Shown here: piece after piece, positions 34,209 through 43,397 of the stretch
Layout of the letters: each line of letters begins with the position of its first letter
Position numbering within the stretch: position 1 is the stretch's first letter
Assembly (NCBI RefSeq): GCF_003285545.1
Contig: NZ_QLNV01000015.1
Coordinates: forward strand, 1 to 64,000
Direction: 5' to 3'
Length of the DNA: 64,000 nt
Source of the DNA: Sinomicrobium soli
Lineage (GTDB): Bacteria; Bacteroidota; Bacteroidia; Flavobacteriales; Flavobacteriaceae
Made by a program: the position numbers and the translations under genes
The notes under the pieces: generated by a model
What the model saw: the letters and a program-made list of their open reading frames with translations, nothing else
Databases searched by the model: none
What the model was told of the DNA's origin: nothing

Positions 34209-35033
34209 TTATCCGAGAGCAACTCTCCTGAAGCCTGTGATGGTAAGATCGCTGTTCACCGATTTTACATAATTGGCCACGCTGGTCTTACTGTCCTTGA
34301 TATAATCCTGGTTTACCAGGGTGTTGTCTTTAAAGAAACGCTTCAGTTTCCCTTTGGCGATATTGTCGAGCATGGCTTCCGGTTTGCCTTCGGCACGGAG
34401 CTGGTCTTTGGCGATCTCGATCTCCTTGTCAATAACAGACTGGTCTACGCCGTTTTCGTCAAGCGCAATAGGGTTCATTGCCGCAGCCTGCATGGCTACG
34501 CTTTTGGCTGCTTCTTCTGCACCGTCAACATTGGCTGACAGGCCGGCCACCGTAGCGATCTTGTTTCCGGCATGGATGTAAGCCCCAACAAAAGGAGCCT
34601 CGATGGTTTCAAAGCCTCCGATCTCAATCTTCTCCCCGATAACCCCGGTTTGCTCCGTAAGCTTCTCTTCTACGGTAATACCGTTGTAGTCTGCTTTCAG
34701 GAGTTCTTCTTTGGTAGCGTGGTTCAGCGCCATTTCGGCCAGGTCGTTGGCCAGCTTTACAAAGGATTCGTTTTTGGCTACGAAGTCGGTCTCGCAGTTC
34801 AGCGATACGATCACTCCACGGGTAGCATCACCATTTACCTTGGCGATAACCGCTCCTTCGGTAGACTCCCTGTCTGCCCGGTTGGCCGCTACTTTCTGCC
34901 CTTTTTTACGAAGTATTTCTATCGCCTTGTCAAAATCACCTTCGGCTTCTACCAATGCTTTCTTGCAGTCCATCATACCGGCACCGGTAGCCTGTCTTAA
35001 TTTATTAACTTCTGCGGCTGTGATCTTTGCCAT
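34209..35033 (-). CDS. tsf: translation elongation factor Ts
   Basis: EF-Ts regenerates EF-Tu-GTP. The 274-residue protein opens with ITAAEVNKLRQATGAGMMDCKKAL, and the EF-Tu contact region VNCETDFVAKN is here SLNCETDFVAKNESF. The 104-base gap after rpsB is larger than usual. It is the last gene of its transcript. Confidence 0.98.
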   Translation of the reverse strand: MAKITAAEVNKLRQATGAGMMDCKKALVEAEGDFDKAIEILRKKGQKVAANRADRESTEGAVIAKVNGDATRGVIVSLNCETDFVAKNESFVKLANDLAEMALNHATKEELLKADYNGITVEEKLTEQTGVIGEKIEIGGFETIEAPFVGAYIHAGNKIATVAGLSANVDGAEEAAKSVAMQAAAMNPIALDENGVDQSVIDKEIEIAKDQLRAEGKPEAMLDNIAKGKLKRFFKDNTLVNQDYIKDSKTSVANYVKSVNSDLTITGFRRVALG

Positions 35034-35137
35034 TTCTTTCAGATTTTATTTTGAATACCGGGAAAATCCCCGTACGGCACGGAATAAAAATATTTCAATA
35101 TCCGCCCGGGGAGATCACCTCAATATTAAATTTAGGT

Positions 35138-35968
35138 TTAATTTTCGTTGTTGCTTTCCGTAGCTTCTGCCTTTACTTCATCGCTGTTGTCTGCAGCTGT
35201 TTCTTCTTTTCCGGCAGGGGCTTCGTCCTTATCTGCCTGCTTTTCAGCTTTTACAGCATCTTTTTCAGCGCGTTCGGCCTTTCTTTCGGAAAGCCCTTCG
35301 GCTACGGCACCGGTAACATGCGAGAGTATGCTCTCAATGGATTTGGAAGCGTCATCGTTAGAAGGGATGACGTAATCCACGTCGCGCGGATCCGAATTGG
35401 TATCCACCATGGCGAAAATGGGAATGTTTAATTTCTGAGCCTCTTTTACGGCAATGTGTTCACGCATGGTATCTACAATAAACAATGCCCCGGGAAGACG
35501 GGTCATGTCTGCTATCGAACCGAGTTGTTTTTCCAGCTTTGCTCTTAAACGATCTACCTGTAACCGTTCTTTTTTGGAAAGGGTGTTGAATGTGCCGTCC
35601 TTTTTCATCCTGTCGATGGCCGTCATTTTCTTTACCGCCTTACGGATGGTTACGAAATTGGTCAGCATTCCGCCGGGCCATCTTTCCGTAATATAAGGCA
35701 TGTTGACAGCACCTGCTTTTTCGGCGACAATGTCTTTGGCTTGTTTCTTGGTAGCCACAAAAAGGATCTTCCTTCCGGATGCCGCGATTTTCCTGAGGGC
35801 TTCGTTGGCTTCCTCGATCTTGGCTACGGTCTTGTACAGGTTGATCACGTGGATGCCGTTTCGCTCCATGTAGATATAAGGAGCCATGTTCGGGTTCCAC
35901 TTTCTGGTGAGGTGTCCGAAGTGTACACCTGCTTCTAATAAGTCTTTAACTTCTATTTTGCTTGCCAT
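35138..35968 (-). CDS. rpsB: 30S ribosomal protein S2
   Basis: The 276-residue protein has the S2 motifs LLEAGVHFGHLTRKWNP, LFVATKKQAKDI, YITERWPGGMLTNF and IPIFAMVDTNSDPRDVDYVIPSND. The last 45 or so residues are an acidic and Lys/Ala/Glu-rich tail (KAEKQADKDEAPAGKEE), an extension seen in Bacteroidota S2. A 205-base leader separates it from rpsI. Confidence 0.98.
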   Translation of the reverse strand: MASKIEVKDLLEAGVHFGHLTRKWNPNMAPYIYMERNGIHVINLYKTVAKIEEANEALRKIAASGRKILFVATKKQAKDIVAEKAGAVNMPYITERWPGGMLTNFVTIRKAVKKMTAIDRMKKDGTFNTLSKKERLQVDRLRAKLEKQLGSIADMTRLPGALFIVDTMREHIAVKEAQKLNIPIFAMVDTNSDPRDVDYVIPSNDDASKSIESILSHVTGAVAEGLSERKAERAEKDAVKAEKQADKDEAPAGKEETAADNSDEVKAEATESNNEN

Positions 35969-36173
35969 TTTCTGTAATAGTTTACGTTCCGTTGAGTTAG
36001 CAATGCTGAAGTGGCTCTGTCGAGGCCTTCACCATTTGGATGCTAAACTAATTTCCCGGTGTTCCGGGACAACGACAACATGTTGTTTTAATACCCCGAC
36101 CGGTATAACCGGGTCCGGTAAGATTGAATTGCGGATCAGGCCTGTCTGTGGACGGGCAGAGATCCTGAAAAAA
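35969..36173 (-). promoter_or_regulatory. 205-base leader between rpsI and rpsB
   Basis: The region has pairings such as CCCGGTG/TTCCGGG (36055-36069) and CCTGTC/GACGGG (36141-36156), and no open frame. It has no TAnnTTTG match on the minus strand. Leaders of S2 genes bind S2 in several phyla, so feedback control is possible here, but this is not shown. Confidence 0.35.
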
Positions 36174-36560
36174 TTAACGTTTGGAGAACTGGAATTTCTT
36201 ACGGGCTTTCTTCTGTCCGTATTTCTTGCGTTCTACCATTCGCGGATCCCGGGTGAGTAAGCCTTCCGGTTTCAGCGTAACCCTGTTTTCCGTATCTACT
36301 TCACAAAGCGCTCTCGAAATAGCGAGACGAACAGCCTCGGCTTGTCCGTTGCTCCCTCCGCCGTATACGTTCACTTTGATGTCGTATTGCTCTGCGGTAT
36401 CGGTAAGGGTCAACGGCTGCTTTACCTTGTACTGTAATGTCGCAGTAGGAAAATAGGTGTTGAGTTCTTTTTTGTTGATGGTAATGTTTCCGCTTCCCTG
36501 AGAAACATATACACGTGCAACTGCAGTTTTTCTTCTGCCGATCTTGTGAATTACTTCCAT
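36174..36560 (-). CDS. rpsI: 30S ribosomal protein S9
   Basis: The 128-residue protein has S9 marks: IGRRKTAVARVYV at the start, GGGSNGQAEAVRLAISRAL in the middle and the basic end ARKKFQFSKR that reaches the P-site tRNA. Its start codon overlaps the stop of rplM by one base, so the two are translationally coupled. Confidence 0.98.
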   Translation of the reverse strand: MEVIHKIGRRKTAVARVYVSQGSGNITINKKELNTYFPTATLQYKVKQPLTLTDTAEQYDIKVNVYGGGSNGQAEAVRLAISRALCEVDTENRVTLKPEGLLTRDPRMVERKKYGQKKARKKFQFSKR

Positions 36561-37015
36561 TACTTCAGCTCGTTTAAGTTAATAGCAGCGGGTTTTTGCG
36601 CCTCCTGTTTGTGCTCGGCCCCTGTGTATACCTTCAGGTTGCGGAAAAGCTCGGCTCCCAGTTTGTTCTTGGGCAGCATTCCCTTGACCGATTTCTCGAT
36701 CAGGCGGGCAGGATCCTTCGTGAAGAGTTCCCGGGCATTCAGTTCCCGTTGTCCGCCCGGATATCCGGTATGGCGGATATACTTTTTGGCTTCCCACTTG
36801 TTGCCGGTTAAATTGATTTTTTCTGCGTTGATAATCACCACATTATCTCCACAGTCCACATGAGGAGTGTAGTTGGGCTTGTGCTTTCCCCGGAGCAGCT
36901 TGGCCACTTTAGAGGCAAGACGTCCCAACGTCTGTCCTTCGGCATCGACAAGTAACCACTTTTTGTCCGCAGTCGCCTTGTTTGCCGAAATGGTTTTGTA
37001 GCTTAACGTGTTCAC
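36560..37015 (-). CDS. rplM: 50S ribosomal protein L13
   Basis: The 151-residue protein contains [30 protein letters not shown] and the block [17 protein letters not shown] and HTGYPGGQ, all typical of L13. It is the first gene of the ribosomal transcript, with the best promoter in the window upstream. Confidence 0.98.
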   Translation of the reverse strand: MNTLSYKTISANKATADKKWLLVDAEGQTLGRLASKVAKLLRGKHKPNYTPHVDCGDNVVIINAEKINLTGNKWEAKKYIRHTGYPGGQRELNARELFTKDPARLIEKSVKGMLPKNKLGAELFRNLKVYTGAEHKQEAQKPAAINLNELK

Positions 37016-37060
37016 ATTAATTTTTTTAAATTAAACATTCCATTCCCAATAAACGGGGTG

Positions 37061-37091
37061 CAAATGTACAACTATATCTTGTAATTACAAA
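37061..37091 (-). promoter_or_regulatory. full -7/-33 promoter of the rplM operon
   Basis: On the minus strand TACATTTG (37061-37068) fits TAnnTTTG, and TTTG (37088-37091) stands 19 bases upstream, the standard Bacteroidota -33/-7 spacing. The leader to rplM is about 40 bases. Confidence 0.85.
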
Positions 37092-37333
37092 TGCAGGCCG
37101 TTATTATTTTAAAGCGGATAATCGTTTGGTTTTCATCAGTGTAATCTCCTGTCTGGACGAAAGGTGCGGTGTGCAGGGACGATGTGGGAAAATTACAGGG
37201 CCTTGTGGCATATTATTTGATATTTGCTGAGGTATAATCGTCTGAAATGACGTATTTTTAAAAACCGGAAAAAAACTAAAACCTGCAACATACAACTTTC
37301 GGTATATAAGAAGTTTAACTTAAATTTATTCGT

Positions 37334-40300
37334 GTGAACACCTATTTATTCTGTATTGTAATCCTTTTCTGTGTGCCCCTTGCCGCCCAGGAATTTCCCT
37401 ATGAAAAGAAGTGGAAAGAGATCGAGAAAAAAGAAGCCGAAGGACTGCTTAAAAGCGCGCTTCCCGGGGTGAACGAGATATACGAAGCGGCCGGGAAGGA
37501 CGGCAATGTCACACAACGTATCCGGGCCTTGTTGTACCGCAGCCGGATTGCGGTACTAACCAGTGATGACGACGGGATACAGCAGGAGGTCATCCGCGAT
37601 TTTGAGGGGGAATTGTCTGAAGCGGAGGGTGCGGAAAAAAGCCTGCTGGAATCCATGCTGGCCGAGACCATATATTCTTACTACCGCAATAACAGGTGGA
37701 CTATTGACCGGCGCACCCGTATGGAAGAAGCCTCGACCGAAGATTTCCGGTTCTGGAGTGAAAATATCTTTGACGACAGGGTTACGGCACTTTACCTGGG
37801 GTCGCTGGAAAATGCGGAGATACTCCGGCAGCAACCCGCAGCACAGTGGCAGGAGATCCTGGAACCCGGTCCCGATGCGCAGGCCGGGGAAGACAGGAAA
37901 GGAAAAGATGCAGGTCTTGAGCGGGGAAGGGAACTTCGTCCCGCCATGTACGACCTTATCGCCCACCGGGCCATAGATTTTTTCCGCGACCAGCCCGATG
38001 TCTTTTTCAATACCTTCGGGAAGGATGCGGATGCGGAACGCAAAAAGGACAAGGCCCTGGCCCTGCTCCGCGAACTGGAGGAATTTCACAGGGCAAACGG
38101 AAACACGAATGCCCGGCTCTACAATGCGCTTGAGGCGCTTAAACTCCGCAGGCAGGAATACGGTGATGATGAATATGCCGGAGCGCTGGAAAAACTTTCC
38201 CGCATTGCCCCCGGAAGCTGGTACAGCGGGGAGGTGCTGCTGGAACTGGCCCGGTTTTACAACGAACAGGCCGGTGAGGAGGAAGCCGGCGATTTCGAAG
38301 TGAAGAAAGCATGGTGCGATAAAGCCCTGGCACTTACCGGGACGATAGCAAGCGATTACAAAGGGACTTCCGCAGCAGTTGCGGCCCGGCAACTGGAACG
38401 GCAGATACGGGCGGAGGAGTTTTCCGTACAGCTGGAATCCTATATCCCGTCGGGGCAGGCCAACCCCATGTCGGTGACGCATAAGAACCTGGGCAGGATC
38501 TATTTCAGGATACTCCGGTTCCGACCCGATCCCGAAGATTATTTCGAAGATCCGCTACAGGAGATCCGTTATGCCAAAGAAGAGGACCGGCAGCAACTGC
38601 TGGAAGCCCTGTTCCGCAGGTATCCCCTCGAAAAGGAATTTACACTGGAACTGAAAACCTTCGACGATTACCAGGCGCATACCACAACAGCAGCACTGGA
38701 AACCCTGCCGGAGGGAAGATATATTATCCTCGCGACCAATGCGGCAGACTTTAATATGGGAAAGGAAGGTGCCGTATTACAGTCGCAGCAGATCGATGTT
38801 ACCCCTTATGCCGTAGTGGGGAACGGCCGGGAATTGCTGGTTACTGAACGGCGGAGCGGGCATCCGCAACCGGGAAAGACCATAGAGGTGTATGAAAGGG
38901 ACGGCGAGCGGCTGAAGCCGGTCAAGACCGTTACCACCGATGCGTCCGGGAAGGCGGACATCCGTTATTCCGGGCAGCGATACCACCGGTATTACTACCG
39001 TATTAAAGGAGAAGATGTGTTTTACGACCTGTACGGTTACCGGGGGGATACCAACCGGGAAAAGGAAATCTCCTATACCGCCAGGTTCTTTACGGACCGT
39101 TCCATATACCGGCCGGGACAGACGGTTTATTTCAAGGCTGTATACTACAGGGAGACCCCGGACGGAAAAACAGAGGCGGTCCCCGGTGAGGCACTGGATG
39201 TTGAACTGAAGGACCCCAACAACCGTACGGTAGGGACTCTGAAACTGACCACCAATACCTTTGGCTCCGCATCCGGCGAGTTTGTCCTGCCCACGGGAGG
39301 GCTTACCGGGATGTTCAGGCTGGAATGCGACTGGGCGGAAGTATACAGCTTCAGCGTGGAGGAATACAAACGCCCCCGTTTTGAAGTGGTGTTCGATACG
39401 GTGAAAAAAACCTTCCGCCTGGGAGAGGAGATCAGGGCAACAGCAAAGGCACAGGCATATTCAGGTGCTGATATAGATGGCGCTAAAGTGGTGTACCGGG
39501 TATACCGGCAGGCCGTATATCCCTATCTCCCCTGGTGGAGACGGGCAGATATCCACCCGGAGCCGAGAGAAGAGATCACATACGGGGAAACGACTACGGA
39601 CGCAGCAGGGAATTTCGAGGTTCCTTTCGAAGCAAGGCCCCCGTCGTCCCTGCTTTCCGGGAAGAAAGCAGAAACCCCCCGTACCTATACCTATACCGTA
39701 GAGGCGGATATTACGGATATCAACGGGGAAACCCGGTCCGGGAGCCAGAGTATTACCGTGGGAGACCTCAGGTATACCCTCTACCTGGACATGCCGGCCA
39801 GGGTAGCCTGGGAAGACCTGGAAAAGATAGGCCTTCGTACCGAAAACCTCAACGGGCAGTTTATGCCGGCCAAAGGGGAACTGACCCTGACCAAGATCGT
39901 ACCGCCGGAACGCGTATTGCGGGAGGTGTCGCTACCGGCCGGTGATTACGAACTGTACGGCAGGGAAGAGTTTGTAAACCTGTTCCCGAACGATCCGTAT
40001 GACCAGGAAGACAAAAAGGAAAACTGGAAGGAGGAAACCCCGGTGATCTCGACAGGGTTCGATACCGGAAAGGAAAAAGAGATCGCAGTAAAACCCCGGA
40101 AAGGATGGAAAGAGGGGTATTACCTGTTGCGGGGATATATCCGCGACGGGAAAGACAGTATCCCTTCGGAACAACTGGTGTACCTGTATAAAAGGGAGAA
40201 AAAGCAGCCTGTAGACCGGGAGCTCTTTGCCGTAACCACAGACAAGGACCGTTATACCCCCGGGGAGACGGCCAGGGTCACTTTTGCGTCTTCCGCTCCC

Positions 40301-43300
40301 GATGCCGTGGTGACGGCGGAACTGGAGTACGACGGAAAGGTCATAAAACGGGAAGTGCTGAAAATAAACAAGGGGGTAAAGACTTTCGCATTCCCGGTAG
40401 AGGAAGATTACCGGGGCAATGTCTTTGTGCATTATTATTTCGGGAAGTACAATACCGCCCGCCAGGGAGTGCAGACCATTGCGGTCCCCCTGGCGGAAAA
40501 CACCCTGGAGATCACCGCCGGGACCATGCGCGACAAGCTGCAGCCGGGAGATGAAGAAAGCTGGGAACTGACGGTAAGCGGAAAAGGAAAGGATGCTTTC
40601 CTGGCCGGGCTGGCCACCGGTGGAGCCGAGGTACTTGCAACCATGTACGACGCTTCGCTCGACCAGTTTAAACCGCATGATATACAATGGACGCCCCGCA
40701 ACAGCATGCTGCGGCACCCGGATTACGGGTACTGGGATATTCACAGGGCATACCGGTCTGCTTCGCTCGCACAGGTACTGTATAGGCCCTTTCCCTTACC
40801 GGAAACCGGGGTACAGCCGGTATTTGACAGGATCAACTGGTTCGGGTTCGATATCAACGGAAGGAACAGGGGGAATGTCGTGATCAGAGGGGTGAGTACC
40901 AGCGGTACGCTCAGGATGGCAGCGCAGAAGAATACGGAGGTGCAGGAATATGCCATGATGGAGGATAGTGCAGCATTGGAAGAGATGGTAACGGAAATGC
41001 AAGCAGAACCGGCATCCCCTCCGTCGCCTGACGATACGGAAACAGGCCTGTCTGCCGTACAGCCCCGGCGTGCGCTGCAGGAAACTGCATTTTTCTTTCC
41101 GCATCTCAAGACGGATGAGGAAGGGAATGTAAAGCTTCGTTTTACCACACCTGAAAGCCTTACGGAGTGGAAGTTTATGGCCCTGGCACATACCCCCGGC
41201 TTGTATACGGTCAATTACGAAGCCAGTGTGCGTACCCGGAAAGAACTGATGATCGTCCCCAATCCGCCCCGGTTTTTACGGGAAGGGGATGTTGTCGAGT
41301 TCCGGGCCAAGGTGACCAACCTTTCCGGAAAAGACCTCTCCGGAAAGGCTCAATTGCTGCTTTTTGACGCGTTTACCATGCAGCCCGTAGATACGGCTTT
41401 TGAAAACGGGAATAACGAACGGGATTTCAATGCGGCAGAGGGACAGAGCGATAATGTGTCGTGGACCCTGCGCGTTCCTTCGGGGCAACAGGCCATAGTG
41501 TATCGGGTGGTGGCCAGTGCCGGGAATTATTCCGACGGGGAGGAATCGGCACTGCCGGTGCTTACCAACCGGATGCTGGTTACCGAAACACTGCCGTTGC
41601 ACATACGTGAAGGACAGGAACAGCGGTTTGAACTGGACAAGCTGGCCGGTACGAATTCTGCAACCAGGGAAAATTTCAGGCTTACTTTCGAAATGACCAC
41701 CAACCCGGTCTGGTATGCCGTGTTCTCCCTGCCATATCTCAGGGAGTTTCCCTACGAATGCTCGGAACAGGTGTTTTCCAGGCTGTACGGAAACCTGGTC
41801 TCGCAGCAGCTGGTGAATTCCAATCCCCGGATAAAGGCGGTTTTTGACGACTGGAACCGCAATGGGCAGCTGCAGTCCAGGCTGGAACTCAACGAAGAAC
41901 TGAAATCCCTGTTGCTGGAAGAGACTCCCTGGGTACGCCAGGCAGCGGGAGAGGAAGAGCAGATGAAGCGGATTGCCGTGCTGTTCGACCTGAACAACAT
42001 GCGCAACGAACTGGGAGATACTTTCCGTAAACTACAGGGCAAACAATTGTCTTCCGGGGCTTTCCCATGGTTTGACGGAGGGGCGCCTAACAGGAATATC
42101 ACTACCCATATTGTTTCCGGCTTCGGTCATTTGCAGGCCATGGGGATCGGGTATGAAAACACGGATATCCGCCCGGACGATATGATCGGGAAGGCCATCG
42201 GGTTTATCGACGGGGAGATGGAAGCGGAATGGGACCGCTATCAGAAGAATGAGAAGTATCCGCCTTCCTTGTATAACGGGGTGTCGTGGATGTATGCCCG
42301 GAGTTATTTCCTGGAAAGTTACCCGCTGAGCGGGAAAGGAAAGGCCGTGGCCGATTATTTCCTGGATAAGCTGGACAAGGAAAAATTCACCGGTTCCAGG
42401 TACCACCAGGCGATGCTTTCACTGGTGTTCCACCGCTTCGGGAAAAACGGCCCGGCGGAGAAACTGTTGCGATCCGTAAAAGACCAGTCGGTGGTAAGCG
42501 ATGAGATGGGAATGTACTGGAAAGACAACCGTCCGGGATGGTACTGGTACAATGCTCCCATAGAAACACAGGCCCTGCTGATAGAGGCTTTTGATGAAGT
42601 ATTGCAGGATACCGGAAGCGTGGAACTGATGAAGGTGTGGCTGCTGAAAAACAGGCAGACCAATCGCTGGGTGTCTACCAAAGCCACTACCGAGGCGGTT
42701 TTTGTCCTGATGAGTACCGGCAAAGACTGGGTAAATTCCGAAGGGGGATTAGCGGTAAGTATCGGGGGAGACAGCCTGGATATTGAAAAAATGGAAGAAG
42801 CGCAGCAGGGAAGCGGTTATGTAAAGACCGCCTGGAAAGGGAAGGAAATAACCCCGGAAATGGGCACTGTAGACATAAAGAAAACCTCGCCGGGTGTGGC
42901 CTGGGGAGCGTTGTACTGGCAGTATTTCGAAGACCTCGACCAGATCACTTCCGCAGCTACGGGGATACGCTTCAAAAAGGAGCTCTTCCTGAAGAAGCTG
43001 ACCGACCAGGGGCCGGAATTGCAGCGGATCACTGAAAAAACACCTATACAGGTAGGAGACCTGGTCACTGTTCGCCTCGAAATAAAGAACGACCGTGATA
43101 TGGAGTTTGTTCATATCAAGGATATGCGTGCCAGTGGTTTCGAACCGGTAAATGTGCTTTCGGGATATCGCTGGCAGGGCGGTCTGGGGTATTACGAAAG
43201 TACCCGTGATGCCGCCACCAATTTTTTTGCCGACCGTATGCCCAAAGGGGTTTATGTCTTCGAATATGACCTGCGTGCCGGTAACAGCGGTGATTTTTCC

Positions 43301-43381
43301 AACGGCATCACCTCCCTGCAGTGTATGTATGCTCCCGAAATGAGTGCGCATTCCGAAGGGATACGGGTAAACATAGAATAA
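37334..43381 (+). CDS. very large alpha-2-macroglobulin family protein
   Basis: The 2015-residue protein is read from GTG 37334, which gives a good signal peptide (NTYLFCIVILFCVPLAAQ). It has N-terminal helical repeats (to about residue 380), macroglobulin-type beta domains including a MG2-like SIYRPGQTVYFKAV block near residue 590, a Pro/Asp/Glu-rich bait-like stretch (about 1210-1250), the A2M domain (TDEEGNVKLRFTTPESLTEWKFMALA) and a thioester motif YECSEQ (Cys1476 to Gln1479) followed by the alpha-helical complement-like domain. It should trap attacking proteases in the periplasm. No PBP1C gene lies beside it, unlike the common pairing. Confidence 0.92.
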   Translation: MNTYLFCIVILFCVPLAAQEFPYEKKWKEIEKKEAEGLLKSALPGVNEIYEAAGKDGNVTQRIRALLYRSRIAVLTSDDDGIQQEVIRDFEGELSEAEGAEKSLLESMLAETIYSYYRNNRWTIDRRTRMEEASTEDFRFWSENIFDDRVTALYLGSLENAEILRQQPAAQWQEILEPGPDAQAGEDRKGKDAGLERGRELRPAMYDLIAHRAIDFFRDQPDVFFNTFGKDADAERKKDKALALLRELEEFHRANGNTNARLYNALEALKLRRQEYGDDEYAGALEKLSRIAPGSWYSGEVLLELARFYNEQAGEEEAGDFEVKKAWCDKALALTGTIASDYKGTSAAVAARQLERQIRAEEFSVQLESYIPSGQANPMSVTHKNLGRIYFRILRFRPDPEDYFEDPLQEIRYAKEEDRQQLLEALFRRYPLEKEFTLELKTFDDYQAHTTTAALETLPEGRYIILATNAADFNMGKEGAVLQSQQIDVTPYAVVGNGRELLVTERRSGHPQPGKTIEVYERDGERLKPVKTVTTDASGKADIRYSGQRYHRYYYRIKGEDVFYDLYGYRGDTNREKEISYTARFFTDRSIYRPGQTVYFKAVYYRETPDGKTEAVPGEALDVELKDPNNRTVGTLKLTTNTFGSASGEFVLPTGGLTGMFRLECDWAEVYSFSVEEYKRPRFEVVFDTVKKTFRLGEEIRATAKAQAYSGADIDGAKVVYRVYRQAVYPYLPWWRRADIHPEPREEITYGETTTDAAGNFEVPFEARPPSSLLSGKKAETPRTYTYTVEADITDINGETRSGSQSITVGDLRYTLYLDMPARVAWEDLEKIGLRTENLNGQFMPAKGELTLTKIVPPERVLREVSLPAGDYELYGREEFVNLFPNDPYDQEDKKENWKEETPVISTGFDTGKEKEIAVKPRKGWKEGYYLLRGYIRDGKDSIPSEQLVYLYKREKKQPVDRELFAVTTDKDRYTPGETARVTFASSAPDAVVTAELEYDGKVIKREVLKINKGVKTFAFPVEEDYRGNVFVHYYFGKYNTARQGVQTIAVPLAENTLEITAGTMRDKLQPGDEESWELTVSGKGKDAFLAGLATGGAEVLATMYDASLDQFKPHDIQWTPRNSMLRHPDYGYWDIHRAYRSASLAQVLYRPFPLPETGVQPVFDRINWFGFDINGRNRGNVVIRGVSTSGTLRMAAQKNTEVQEYAMMEDSAALEEMVTEMQAEPASPPSPDDTETGLSAVQPRRALQETAFFFPHLKTDEEGNVKLRFTTPESLTEWKFMALAHTPGLYTVNYEASVRTRKELMIVPNPPRFLREGDVVEFRAKVTNLSGKDLSGKAQLLLFDAFTMQPVDTAFENGNNERDFNAAEGQSDNVSWTLRVPSGQQAIVYRVVASAGNYSDGEESALPVLTNRMLVTETLPLHIREGQEQRFELDKLAGTNSATRENFRLTFEMTTNPVWYAVFSLPYLREFPYECSEQVFSRLYGNLVSQQLVNSNPRIKAVFDDWNRNGQLQSRLELNEELKSLLLEETPWVRQAAGEEEQMKRIAVLFDLNNMRNELGDTFRKLQGKQLSSGAFPWFDGGAPNRNITTHIVSGFGHLQAMGIGYENTDIRPDDMIGKAIGFIDGEMEAEWDRYQKNEKYPPSLYNGVSWMYARSYFLESYPLSGKGKAVADYFLDKLDKEKFTGSRYHQAMLSLVFHRFGKNGPAEKLLRSVKDQSVVSDEMGMYWKDNRPGWYWYNAPIETQALLIEAFDEVLQDTGSVELMKVWLLKNRQTNRWVSTKATTEAVFVLMSTGKDWVNSEGGLAVSIGGDSLDIEKMEEAQQGSGYVKTAWKGKEITPEMGTVDIKKTSPGVAWGALYWQYFEDLDQITSAATGIRFKKELFLKKLTDQGPELQRITEKTPIQVGDLVTVRLEIKNDRDMEFVHIKDMRASGFEPVNVLSGYRWQGGLGYYESTRDAATNFFADRMPKGVYVFEYDLRAGNSGDFSNGITSLQCMYAPEMSAHSEGIRVNIE

Positions 43382-43397
43382 GAATAAGAGGGCCGGC

